DNA of 64,000 bases, taken from contig JAIWNI010000061.1 of NCBI GenBank assembly GCA_025331435.1, positions 119,275-183,274 on the forward strand, given 5' to 3'. This document shows, piece after piece, positions 57,301 to 64,000 of this stretch. Each line of letters starts with the position of its first letter. Position 1 is the stretch's first letter. The DNA is from Choanephora cucurbitarum. Lineage: Eukaryota; Mucoromycota; Mucoromycetes; Mucorales; Choanephoraceae. A program made the position numbers and the translations under genes. The notes beneath the pieces are model-generated. The model was given only the letters and a program-made list of their open reading frames with translations. It had not been told where the DNA came from and ran no database searches.

Positions 57301-58294
57301 TTGATGATGTATCTTGTTTTTCCAATTGTGAAGGAATCGTTGTAAGCGACCTCCTGGTGGAATCCCATCTTGAGGTATCGTGTAATGTTGAGTATCTTTT
57401 GTTTTTGTTAATTGTGAATTTTCTATTGTTTTTGTTAGTTTTGACTTTTCTATTGTTTTTGATGATGAGTTTATGGATATTTCTTGTCTTGTGTTTGTGG
57501 TTGCAATTAGTTGCTGCTGTTGGTGTTGTTGTGGCTGCTGTTGTTGCTTGTGTCTGTGGTTCGATGTGTCTGCTGGTATGGACCTCCTCGGCCCTTCGCT
57601 TTCCCAAAAAAACTGTTGTGTCCATGGTACTTTCCTCTTCCATTTCCTCGACCTCGTCCAAATCCTCCAAATTGTTTTGTTGACTGTCTGAGGACTGATT
57701 CTTCAAATCGAGTCTTTTGGATTTTCTCCATGTCTGAAGTACTGAAGAAGTAATCTTTCCCTTCGTCATCATCTTCTTCTTCCAAGTATCTGAGGCTGTT
57801 TGGAAGTTTAATTGCTCTTGAGGCCACTTCTTTGGCATCTTTGTCAAGTTCCTTGCCTGTTGCGAAACAGTAAACTGCAAGGCGCCTAACCTTTTCCAAG
57901 GTTTCTCGAAGTGTTTCTTCATCTCCTCCTTCCTCGAAAATGTATTTGAGTTCGCTAAAAATCTCGGTAGCGCCTCTGCCTGCTGTTCGCAGTCTGTCAG
58001 CACCTTTTCCGATGGCTGACACCATTTGCGCTGCATCGCATTGGTAGCGTTTGAGTTCTGGGAGATATGTCTTGTTGATCGTCCCACTTTGAGTCCATTT
58101 TCCACCTTCGTACTTGATTGTATCTCGGTGGTATTGTTTGAGTTTCTTTTTGAGGTTAATCTTCGAAGTTTCTTCCAGTTCGAGGTGAACTTCTTCTGGG
58201 AGTTCTCGTTCTTCTTCTTCTCGAAGCTCTTGGGCTTGGAGTCTTTGTTTGAGTGCTCTGAATTCTCTAATTTCTTCAGGTGTAAGTTGTTCAT
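54368..58294 (-). CDS. DIRS tyrosine recombinase ORF (long overlapping frame)
   Basis: The frame is open for 1308 codons, but the recognisable recombinase occupies only the last ~380 residues (about 930-1308). It has a core-binding domain (STHKHYDILWRKWVKW), then catalytic ATMWRPRSDMGTL (first Arg, about residue 1078), KAHSLRAAAST (His and second Arg, about 1196) and HGNWSQNSNTVEDYYF (His/Trp position and Tyr, about 1231). That is the full R-H-R-Y set. Upstream, the same frame overlaps the Gag and RT ORFs and reads as low-complexity Lys/Asn/Glu-rich sequence. Real translation probably starts near the end of the RT ORF, which it overlaps by about 20 bp in the recombinase-specific part. Why the overlapping frame stays stop-free through two other ORFs is unexplained. 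Confidence 0.88.
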   Translation of the reverse strand: MNNLHLKKLENSEHSNKDSKPKSFEKKKNENSQKKFTSNWKKLRRLTSKRNSNNTTEIQSSTKVENGLKVGRSTRHISQNSNATNAMQRKWCQPSEKVLTDCEQQAEALPRFLANSNTFSRKEEMKKHFEKPWKRLGALQFTVSQQARNLTKMPKKWPQEQLNFQTASDTWKKKMMTKGKITSSVLQTWRKSKRLDLKNQSSDSQQNNLEDLDEVEEMEEESTMDTTVFLGKRRAEEVHTSRHIEPQTQATTAATTTPTAATNCNHKHKTRNIHKLIIKNNRKVKTNKNNRKFTINKNKRYSTLHDTSRWDSTRRSLTTIPSQLEKQDTSSMALVCYRKGLPDSIPTSAGTMESKTNEIERDRSISGGHSSESVLEIRSDREITRSGQPISVKFVYNSGTEQGPTDSRLQKNQRICAMSSLQDGRCSGTERDFRGGRFYVQDRSQGCLHSCPDSSRVTTIPIIPTQRYNLPIQVIGIWSECSTQSLFQTDEIRFGAIESERNTISLLPRRYLCFDKNEDGDGEDSKRHINSFNRSGIYNQLSKERVTAKAQPGILRLQFQQRADEDQCASEEDEQIDCESSPIDERQRKDEIMQMDSSPSRQDNINNSSFGGGIVASTVSTKGLSQEFEDPQVQLGEFLQVVERQLERISMVDREIGAPQWTDDQEADRVSRSKSEYLCGRVGHRMGDSLRNDSDKWVLDKGRKRDLDQCTRTEDDPVCSEITRRKIPKLNHPHSHRQHNCTQTCQEIRRNGISPTTNTDIRNTTNHHNIQLTNTLFSYPRNQECPSGQIEQNSKTDLRMDTTKTIFQVDSTSMESDNRWICNTRKQTPEEILEPDARPRSPSSQRLQPTMADRGIVCSSSVEINPKGTRKGKERQSQINGVSDADVADSILVAYGDEHEQGKSLRVPNQQEAEADRLEIIRQYNSEEEISEKASSYLDNANKKSTHKHYDILWRKWVKWCMDKNPKINPLEYNPKAVLEYLVDHNQFSSQHLNTMRSAIASVYRVTHPDKPPIASNERIIQFFKAKRRKDPRLRNSNKEVYSVEPVLNMIRNWDDDDKLPLQRLQLKTLMLLTIATMWRPRSDMGTLQYRDVTFQVDDNHEIKGVTLLARSPKEIDSKQSKLGLIGEEKVCPVRTLWRFVDKTKEFRQRLNEDHTLFLTYLSSGDKEKGPVSPKTIGNWVKEALKEAGINTDIYKAHSLRAAASTEAIIKGATFQEVKTHGNWSQNSNTVEDYYFRPPNQHEAGKQMTERIFQSTENRTTSEVGVSHTAIVVGTTHNGQVGETKTEDVVGTRPWAMPWHWFSRPKKD
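54427..54516. repeat. DIRS internal complementary region
   Basis: The left half (ccacatcctctgtcttcg ... ggccatt) is the inverse of the left outer end at 54223-54259. The right half (gtgggtcgtgcctacc ... cggatgtgg) is the inverse of the right outer end at 58414-58468. The region lies within the 3' coding part of the recombinase ORF, so its nucleotides serve both protein coding and end joining. Confidence 0.9.
55480..57294 (-). CDS. DIRS reverse transcriptase / RNase H / methyltransferase-like ORF
   Basis: A 604-codon frame. RT motifs: NLFTIQEPNKVRPILDCRR, KIDLKDAYIVVPIH, SLAFGLSVAPRVFSKLM and the active site YYLDDICVLT (about residue 172). RNase H begins at IYVDASDTGWG (about 343) with TDNITALKH and IQGIKNVQADKLSR. 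The C-terminal third has IIDGFATRENRRLKKFW and AHPPWRLIPKVL, which correspond to the DNA N6-adenine methyltransferase-like domain typical of DIRS elements. The frame opens at a TTG-type codon; the true start, or a fusion to the Gag frame, is not settled. No internal stop. Confidence 0.9.
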   Translation of the reverse strand: MSVIEKGYQIQFQHQPVPWKVKPMKLNETDQSAVDTAVSQFLKSEVIERSPDQDNRFLSNLFTIQEPNKVRPILDCRRINEFVQCHHFKMEGVPALREILEEEDFMCKIDLKDAYIVVPIHPESRRFLSFQHRGTIYQYKSLAFGLSVAPRVFSKLMKFALEPLRARGIRLVYYLDDICVLTRTKMEMEKTVNVILTHLTDLGFIINYQKSELQPKHNQEFLGFNFNSVQMKISVPQKKMSKLIARVRQLMKDKEKMKSCRWIAALLGKITSIIPALGEALLRVRFLQRDLAKSLKIHKYNWESSCKLSNDSWKELAWWTEKSELHNGLMIKRQIECQDPRVSIYVDASDTGWGIASEMIQTNGYWTKEEKETSINARELKTILFAVKLHAEKYQNSTIHIHTDNITALKHAKKSGGTASALLQTLTLEIQQIITTYNLQIHYFHIQGIKNVQADKLSRIQKPIYEWTLPRRFFKLIQRRWKVIIDGFATRENRRLKKFWSPMPDPEALAHNAFNQQWPTEGLYAHPPWRLIPKVLEKVKKDKVKSMVLVTPTWPTQFWWPMVMNMNKGKALEFQINKKLKLTAWRLSGNTIQKKRFLKKQVVT

Positions 58295-58313
58295 ACTGTT
58301 CTGACATTTCCAC
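57507..58313 (-). CDS. DIRS Gag-like ORF1
   Basis: 268 residues starting MEMSEQYEQLTPEEIREF shortly inside the right ITR. A charged coiled-coil N-terminus (LKQRLQAQELREEEEREL) is followed by a helical middle (YLPELKRYQCDAAQMVSAIG) and a Gly/Arg-rich C-terminus (GGFGRGRGNGRGKYHG) that could bind nucleic acid, ending in a Ser/Asn/Thr run. Position and character match DIRS ORF1 (putative Gag). No zinc knuckle was seen. Confidence 0.8.
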   Translation of the reverse strand: MEMSEQYEQLTPEEIREFRALKQRLQAQELREEEERELPEEVHLELEETSKINLKKKLKQYHRDTIKYEGGKWTQSGTINKTYLPELKRYQCDAAQMVSAIGKGADRLRTAGRGATEIFSELKYIFEEGGDEETLRETLEKVRRLAVYCFATGKELDKDAKEVASRAIKLPNSLRYLEEEDDDEGKDYFFSTSDMEKIQKTRFEESVLRQSTKQFGGFGRGRGNGRGKYHGHNSFFGKAKGRGGPYQQTHRTTDTSNNSSHNNTNSSN

Positions 58314-58320
58314 GGTGCGC

Positions 58321-58421
58321 GGCTTAGAAAGGTATGAAGAATAGAATATGTAATAATTTTTTTTTTTATATATTAATTATCTGAGAATAAAAGCGCGGCT
58401 AGAGAGCCATTAACCACATCC
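58321..58421 (+). repeat. DIRS right inverted terminal repeat
   Basis: Inverse copy of 54252-54352; starts ggcttagaaagg and ends accacatcc. The unique right end of the element follows to about 58468. Confidence 0.92.
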
Positions 58422-58592
58422 GAAGTCGGAGTGAGCCATACGGCAATTGTGGTAGGCACGACCCACAACTGCATTTGCGCACTACCAATACAAGAAACCC
58501 CCTTCTTTCGTACAAGACTGAAATAAACTTTTTTTTTCTTTCTTTTTATTTCTCCTTATAATATATGATTTAGATAACAAAATACACAAAGA

Positions 58593-61084
58593 ATGAGGAC
58601 AAAAACAACATTGCTTATTCTATTAACATACATCATCTGTGTGTATTCTTCAGCAATATCCAAAAGAGATTATACCAAACGATCTTATTATACAATTCGT
58701 ACTGTATATCCAAATGACATTCAAGCAGTGGAAGAGGTAGCTCACCACTTGGGTGCAACAGTAGAAGGCCAAGTGGGTGAACTCAAGCACTACTATCTGA
58801 TAAGCACATCTATCTCAGACCCACCTATTCATGAGCAATTTGAATTGTATAAACGCAGTCAACCACTCGTAGATCAAATTCAACATCAAATACCCTCTCA
58901 GCGACTCTTTAAACGAGCACCTCCGCCAGTAATTGAAAACACCGCAGAAGAAATCATAGCAAACGATCAGACCTTAGACCCACCTGTGCTTGAGAACACC
59001 CAAAAAGAATATCAGTTAAATGGAGAAGCTATGCCATTACCTTCACTTGATGAAGTAGGTGGTTTCCAAAAATTGAGAAACGTATTGAACATTCAAGATC
59101 CGGGCTTTGATTATCAATGGCATTTAGTAACGTATTTAAGCGTTCTTATGCATACACTGTTTGTTTACTCATTTCTTGTTTACTTGTTGTGCAGGTCAAC
59201 CAAATACAAAAAGGACACGATTTAAATGTGACAGGTGTTTGGAGCCAAGGAATTACTGGTAAAGGTGTTGTTGTTGCCATCCTAGACGATGGTCTGGATC
59301 TAGACCATGAAGATTTAAAAGATAATTATGTAAGTAAACGTCTACTGAAAAAGCCTGATCTCATGTCCTTCTTTAGTTTGCTCCAGGCTCTTATGACTTT
59401 AATGACCATACAAATGAACCAAGACCTCGCCTTTCTGATGATACCCACGGAACACGATGTGCTGGCGAAATCGCAGCAACCAAAAGTAATGTGTGTGGCG
59501 TGGGAGTAGCTTATGATGCAAAAGTTGCTGGTGTACGTATTCTATCGGGCCATATTACAGAGGCAGATGAGGCAGCAGCACTCAACTACGAATACCAAAA
59601 AAACCATATTTATTCTTGCTCTTGGGGTCCATCAGATCAAGGCGAAGTAGCAGAAGCGCCACAGGGTATTGTTCTGAGTGCCATACAAAACGGAATTCAA
59701 AATGGAAGGAATGGCTCAGGTTCCATTTTTGTCTTTGCCTCAGGCAATGGTGGGGCCAATGAAGACAATTGTAACTTTGATGGTTACACCAACAGTTTGT
59801 ATACCATTACCGTGGGTGCTGTAGATCGATTAGGTAATCATCCGGCTTATTCTGAGCTATGTGCTGCTCAACTGGTCGTTACCTATTCAAGTGGTAGTGG
59901 AGGATACATCTACACAACAGATATCGGCAACAATCAGTGTTCTGATAGACATGGTGGAACATCTGCAGCTGCTCCTCTTGCTGCAGGTGTATTTGCCTTA
60001 GTTCTCTCCATTCGCCCTGACCTCAGTTGGCGCGACATGCAACATTTGTGCGTTCAGTCTGCTATGCCTATAGCACCTGATGATCCAGATTGGGTTTTGT
60101 TACCCTCAGGTCGAAGATTCAATCACAAATTTGGTTTTGGCGTGTTGGATGCCTATCAGATTGTTGAGCTAGCAAAGAATTTTGAATCTGTTCGAGGCCA
60201 GACCTCAGTAGAGATATCATCGGTTAAACAGGACCAGGAACAACCGTTTAAGCTGGATATACCCGACATCACACCTATAGATCACACTATGCCTGTTGAT
60301 CCTTCGATTGGATTCGCACATACCCTTGAAGTTACACAAGACAAAATAGATGCTCATGGTCTCTCACGTTTGGAGCATGTCACTGTTACTGTGAATATTG
60401 AACATCAGCGACGTGGCGACTTGGAGATCTTACTTGAGAGTCCTCATGGAGTAGTCAGTCAATTAGCCACACCACGCAGAAACGATAAGAGCAGTGCAGG
60501 ACTGATGGACTGGACTTTTATGACTGTAAAGCATTGGTAAGTAAACTTTTTTTTTAGAAAGTGATGCGTTTGACTGATAGCTTGCCCTATCTAAATTTAG
60601 GGAGGAAAACCCAGTTGGTAACTGGACATTACGTATCGTTGACGGAAAGCATCCTGAAACCACAGGGCAATTTATAGACTGGAAACTGACGTTATGGGGT
60701 GAAATTTCCGAAGAATTCAGTAAAGGTGAAGTCAACACGCATCACATCAGTGTGGATGATTTTGAACATGAAAACAACTTGAACAATCAATCACTCTTGG
60801 ATAATACGAATACCAACAAGACAAGGTTGCCAGAGAGTAGCAATGATGAGAAAAGTGGCACATCTTTTGCCATCTACAGCCTGGTCTCTGTTTTCATGAT
60901 AGCCAGTATCGTAAGCACCTCTTTCATAGTCAAGAAATACATGCTGTCTACTCCACATCATTATAGCCAAGCTTCAGGAGAAGAGGAAGGAGATTATGAG
61001 TTTGATACGTTGCTTGATCGACATCACGAGCTAGACCATAGTGATAGTGAAGATGAAGATACACTCACAATGGACCGAAATTAG
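58593..61084 (+). CDS. KEX2: Kexin/furin-type proprotein convertase (Kex2-like)
   Basis: Four exons (58593-59126, 59195-59329, 59377-60536, 60601-61084) give 770 residues. Features in order: signal peptide ([15 protein letters not shown]), prodomain with a likely autocleavage site SQRLFKR, an S8B subtilisin domain with Asp209 in [14 protein letters not shown], His247 in [11 protein letters not shown], oxyanion Asn in FASGNGG and Ser419 in [13 protein letters not shown], a P domain ([30 protein letters not shown]), one membrane span ([19 protein letters not shown]) and an acidic cytosolic tail with possible Golgi-retrieval signals. It cleaves after KR/RR pairs in secreted precursors in the late Golgi. 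All catalytic residues are intact. The DIRS element sits 124 bp upstream of the ATG and may have replaced or altered the promoter. Confidence 0.95.
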
Positions 61085-61125
61085 ACAGAAATGAACACAA
61101 GTCCTATTTTCTAAAATTATGATAT

Positions 61126-61479
61126 AGTCTCATAACTTTTTTTTAGAATTTTTTTGAACAGCCAATAAAATGTGTGCATTTTTCTCAGAATTTCTAAATT
61201 TAGAAGGTTCTAGTTAATAAGACTGAAATCTGACTTTGTAATACTGTTCGAATATGCAGGAACTTTTTGGTCTTTTTAAATCAAATCAATAAAAGATCAA
61301 ATTTTACTTGCCATCAAAATCAAAAAGTATCTTTTTGTATAAGAAGCTATCTATCATGGAGCAATTATCTTCTGTATCAAACACTACTTTGGAGCTCGAT
61401 CTCTTAATGGAAGCTTTGACCATCAAAGCGCGTCCTAGTACAGTACTGGCTTACAGAACGCCATTAGAGAGCATTGGAA
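61126..61479 (+). repeat. Crypton-type 5' module, truncated copy B
   Basis: Second copy of the leader and first exon seen at 47755-48108. It starts with agtctcataac about 40 bp after the kexin stop and breaks off after cattggaaa. The open frame from 61356 (MEQLSSVSNTTLELDLL ...) runs only about 48 codons before a stop outside the homology. It has diverged from copy A by numerous point changes and small indels, so it is an older, dead copy. Confidence 0.85.
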
Positions 61480-61921
61480 AGAAGTATACTGTAGGCAGCT
61501 GATTAAGAGTTTTTCACTCGGTAAGAATAGTTGATACCTCTCTCCTTCTCTTCCCTCTCTACTCGCATCATTCATGTTTCACTGTATGTTACTTGCTCTC
61601 ATTCATTCGTTTTGAGTGACTTTCGCACACTAAATTTAATCGATAGCGCATATAAGCTGTAAGGCGGCGCAAGGTATATTGTAATCGCTTTTCTGCATTC
61701 CAATTTGAGATTGATCTTCACTAAGATTTGCCCGCTTCGCTGTTGAAACCGGCTTGCACTTTGTAGTGAGCTGTTTTGGCTAATCCGAATAGCATGACAA
61801 TATGGGTCCCGGAGCAGCTTTTAAGATTTAACCCAATACAACAATGTTGGTTAACGCTTAATAATTATTTGTGAGATTGAGTTGATAAGGTATGTTTTTA
61901 TTGAAAAAAAAAGAGAGAGAA
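61480..61921. other. Spacer between Crypton fragment and helicase remnant
   Basis: About 440 bp with no recognised gene. GC content is locally a little higher (61660-61820). It could be the 3' part of the helicase-bearing element, but no hairpin end was identified with confidence. Confidence 0.35.
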
Positions 61922-62391
61922 CTAACAATTAAAGACCTCTTTGTAAATGGTGTTAGTTGTAGCATTTTCAAGGCGTCTTTTGTATTGATGATCTGTCATT
62001 ACTTTGATAGAGTCAGTACTTCTGAAACAGGACATTGCCATCTAAAGTTGTCCGTGAGAGAAGACAGGGGAAAACAGATACAAGCCAACGAAATCTAATG
62101 TCTGACCCTGCGATTAGTTGATTGTCATTGTAAATGCTAATTGAGCAGAGAGTTGGAGACGCTGGAAGTGTATACCAACGTGCTCTGGTTGTGATTCGAT
62201 GGTGATTCTAGGAATTGCAACTATTTCTCCAACTTTGCTTCCAGTGGCTATTTCAGCTTGCATAACCTTTGAGTTAATCGCTAAACAGATCAACTTTGTA
62301 CTATTACCGCTCTTTTGGAAAGATTAAGAATTCGAAGGAGCATTATGGGACATCCTATTTTCAACTTCAGACAATGAGGTGGTAGACTGCC
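61922..62391 (-). pseudogene. C-terminal remnant of a Helitron/PIF1-like helicase
   Basis: Read on the minus strand, the fragment gives LPPHCLKLKIGCPIMLLR, a frameshift, then GNSTKLICLAINSKVMQAEI, GEIVAIPRI, LSAQLAFTMTIN, a TAA where Lys is expected, SQGQTLDFVGLYL and PVFSHGQL, a TAG, MAMS, STDSIKVM and finally IYKEVFN before a stop. This is the order of the helicase C-terminus in Helitron Rep-Hel and related PIF1-like proteins (LKVGCPIMLLRN, NGTRL, TINKSQGQTL, YVALSRV). The N-terminal Walker A part and any Rep domain are absent. It is a dead 0.47-kb fragment. Confidence 0.82.
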
Positions 62392-62751
62392 TGTAAACTT
62401 TTTTTTTTCTTTTTACAGAACCAACTTTCTTTTTAAACAGAATTGACCAAATTTAGACAAGTTTTTCTGTTAATTCGTTCTGTATGACCAACAGATGATT
62501 CATGTTACACGGAAAATCCTTCATCTTTGCCTAAAGAAATCTCTTTTTCTAAACTGATAAAATGACATGTTTGAGAGAAACAAGTAACTATTCGGTTCAC
62601 AAGCAACACTAGGCATATCTAAGCTCATTTATAAGAGAAATTTACTGTAGATATAGAGAAAACAATAGGCTAAACAATGAAATTCAATATGTTCAAAAAA
62701 TAAACAATTATTTGGCCGGCAAATCGGTAAAAGATAACAGAGAAACAGCTT
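62392..62751. other. Spacer, 3' flank of the C2H2 gene
   Basis: 360 bp of AT-rich sequence between the helicase remnant and the zinc-finger stop codon. Nothing else was recognised. Confidence 0.45.
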
Positions 62752-63465
62752 TTATTTTGAAAGGTGCTTGTTGGAACTGCTTCGCTTATGAACCCTTTGA
62801 TGCCTTCGCATATTACTTTGAACGCTGAATTGTCTCCCGCAACCTTTTTCTTGACAGATAAAGGGTTTTTCGCCCGTATGAGAGTAAGTGTGAATTCGGA
62901 GTGAAGATGGTCGGTTAAAAGGCTTGTTACAGAAGGGGCAGTAATATCGTCCTGTCTCTTCATCTCTAGCAACCATTAGATTTTCATATTCTATCATCTT
63001 TGTCTTGTCCTTGTCATTGCTGATGAGACCATTGATTTGAGTTAGAAATACAGTGGGGTTTGAATGGGATATGGCCATTGCTTTAAATATTTTCTGACTT
63101 GCTTTAGGCTGATCTTCATGAGGCGGACTGACTGTACGGGCTCGGATGGGATAATTCTGTATGGGTGGTATGTCTGTGGTAGCTATAGCCGACATAGTGC
63201 GTCTATGTGCTTGGTATCTTTTATGGTTAGTAGGTGGTAATGGCGGTAGATCAGAGATAGATCTCGAATGGCTTGAAGAGGGAGATTTTCTTGGTAACAT
63301 CCAGCTTGGTTGATGTTGTTCTATTCTGGTGGCAGGTGCAGATAGCGAAAGTAGCTGTAGTTCTGAAGGCAAATTACTTATTTTATTTATACTGGCATGG
63401 CTCGATTTGTATGCATGGTTTTCATTTAGTAAGAATTGTATTGAAGGCAGCTTTTGGATTGACAT
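62752..63465 (-). CDS. C2H2 zinc-finger protein, putative transcription factor
   Basis: A single-exon gene of 237 residues. Two adjacent C2H2 fingers lie at the C-terminus (YYCPFCNKPFNRPSSLRIH, then HTGEKPFICQEKGCGRQFS ... RRHQRVH), with a TGEKP linker, which indicates sequence-specific DNA binding. The N-terminal 170 residues are Ser/Pro-rich and disordered, with possible kinase sites (RKSPSSSHSRSISDLPPLPP). The arrangement of two terminal fingers after a disordered region is common in fungal regulators of stress, nutrient or developmental genes, but no specific orthologue can be named. A basic tail (HKRSSSNKHLSK) may act in nuclear import. Confidence 0.88.
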   Translation of the reverse strand: MSIQKLPSIQFLLNENHAYKSSHASINKISNLPSELQLLSLSAPATRIEQHQPSWMLPRKSPSSSHSRSISDLPPLPPTNHKRYQAHRRTMSAIATTDIPPIQNYPIRARTVSPPHEDQPKASQKIFKAMAISHSNPTVFLTQINGLISNDKDKTKMIEYENLMVARDEETGRYYCPFCNKPFNRPSSLRIHTYSHTGEKPFICQEKGCGRQFSVQSNMRRHQRVHKRSSSNKHLSK

Positions 63466-64000
63466 TGTTAAATAAGAAAAGAGAAAGAAAAAGGAAAAAT
63501 GGCAACTATTTTACCTTTTAAAGAACATCTCGCGGAGTTTTGTCATAGCCGAAAACTGAAAGGGAGGTTTTCTTTTGGTACTCCTTTATTGAGAAACAAG
63601 AAGACGCACAATGACTCCACGCTCAAAGTTCGCCTTTCAACAAATTAAAATTATCATTTTGCCCTTGTTTAATATCTACTTTGTCTATTACTTTACCTAG
63701 GGTCATGAGCTTATTTTTTTAATTGAATAGAACATGTTCTTACATTTTACTCCAGATGTTTTCGATTAGTTAAAAAAATCACCTTGGCAAATTTGATCCT
63801 AAATGCTTGATTTCATCAAAGATCACTCTAAAAAAAAAGGCTATCGACAGGATGATGAGCAATTTCGAAGAAACATTCTATAAACATTCTCACTAACTTC
63901 GCTAATCTCTTCAGCGTCATTATAAATCTCTTAATCTAGTTGAGCTCAGGAGAGCATAAAGGGAGGATAACAGATTCAAAAATCTCTCGTCAATTAAGAT
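63466..64000. other. Upstream region of the C2H2 gene to window end
   Basis: 535 bp of AT-rich sequence that should include the zinc-finger gene promoter. No further gene was recognised before the window ends. Confidence 0.45.

Larger units (their letters stand above)
54223..58468 (-). mobile_element. DIRS1-type tyrosine-recombinase retrotransposon
   Basis: A 4.25-kb element on the minus strand has all DIRS hallmarks. Inverted terminal repeats of 101 bp lie at 54252-54352 and 58321-58421 (near-perfect inverse copies). Outer unique ends are 54223-54251 and 58422-58468. An internal complementary region at 54427-54516 contains, back to back, sequences matching both outer ends, joined around ggccattgtgggt. 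Three overlapping ORFs encode Gag-like, RT/RNase H/methyltransferase-like and tyrosine recombinase products. The complementary region lets a circular DNA intermediate form, which the recombinase inserts without target duplication; that mechanism is family knowledge. The ORFs show no stops, so the copy could be functional. Its right edge lies 124 bp before the kexin ATG. Confidence 0.92.

Noticed and set aside
1..64000. CRISPR array or bacterial-type defence operon
   Set aside because: No regularly spaced direct repeats were seen. Gene structure with introns throughout shows eukaryotic nuclear DNA.

Overview
The window looks like nuclear DNA of an early-diverging filamentous fungus, most likely a member of the Mucorales (Mucoromycota). 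The evidence is the set of conserved eukaryotic genes, the many short AT-rich GT..AG introns (about 37-90 bp, with longer ones in places), the AT-rich spacers, and the mix of mobile elements (Ty3/gypsy, DIRS, Crypton-type and Helitron-type remnants). The species cannot be named from sequence alone. Exon models were built by hand from splice sites and reading frame. Every multi-exon model given here keeps an open frame from start to stop unless stated otherwise.

Layout. 1-6196: end of one Ty3/gypsy retrotransposon, then a complete intact copy in direct tandem, sharing the middle LTR. 6514-19499: a Whi5/Nrm1-like short protein, a membrane-anchored SAM methyltransferase, a class 1A dihydroorotate dehydrogenase, a cytochrome P450, a glomulin/ALF4/YBP-family protein and a coiled-coil protein. 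19500-23423 is gene-poor. 23424-31897 is gene-rich: tRNA adenosine deaminase subunit (Tad2/ADAT2), inosine triphosphatase, an APH-fold kinase-like protein, a seven-helix membrane protein, an RPA-interacting protein and a DASH Hsk3-like micro-protein. 31898-38622 is gene-poor. It holds two small ORF genes and a decayed TnpB/Fanzor-like (Cas12f1-like TNB domain) gene that contains a small hairpin-rich insertion. 38623-47616: ribosomal protein uS13 (RPS18), a C-terminally short Nup155/Nup170 nucleoporin, elongation factor EAF and a ZIP7/KE4-type zinc transporter. 47755-50507: a Crypton/Ndc10-type tyrosine-recombinase gene with one in-frame stop. 51477-53865: peroxisomal acyl-CoA oxidase. 54223-58468: a complete-looking DIRS1-type retrotransposon with inverted terminal repeats and an internal complementary region. 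58593-61084: a Kex2-like proprotein convertase whose start codon lies only about 125 bp from the DIRS element. 61126-61479: a truncated second copy of the Crypton-type 5' module. 61922-62391: the decayed C-terminus of a Helitron/PIF1-like helicase. 62752-63465: a two-finger C2H2 protein.

How the genes relate. Most cellular genes are unrelated housekeeping neighbours, as is usual in fungi, and no operon-like cluster is evident. Nucleotide metabolism (DHODH, ITPase), tRNA editing (Tad2), transcription elongation (EAF), nuclear transport (Nup155), beta-oxidation (acyl-CoA oxidase), zinc transport and the secretory protease Kex2 are each represented once. The accessory interest is in the mobile DNA: two unrelated tyrosine-recombinase elements about 4 kb apart, a RuvC/TNB nuclease pseudogene, a helicase pseudogene, and a tandem LTR retrotransposon at the window edge.
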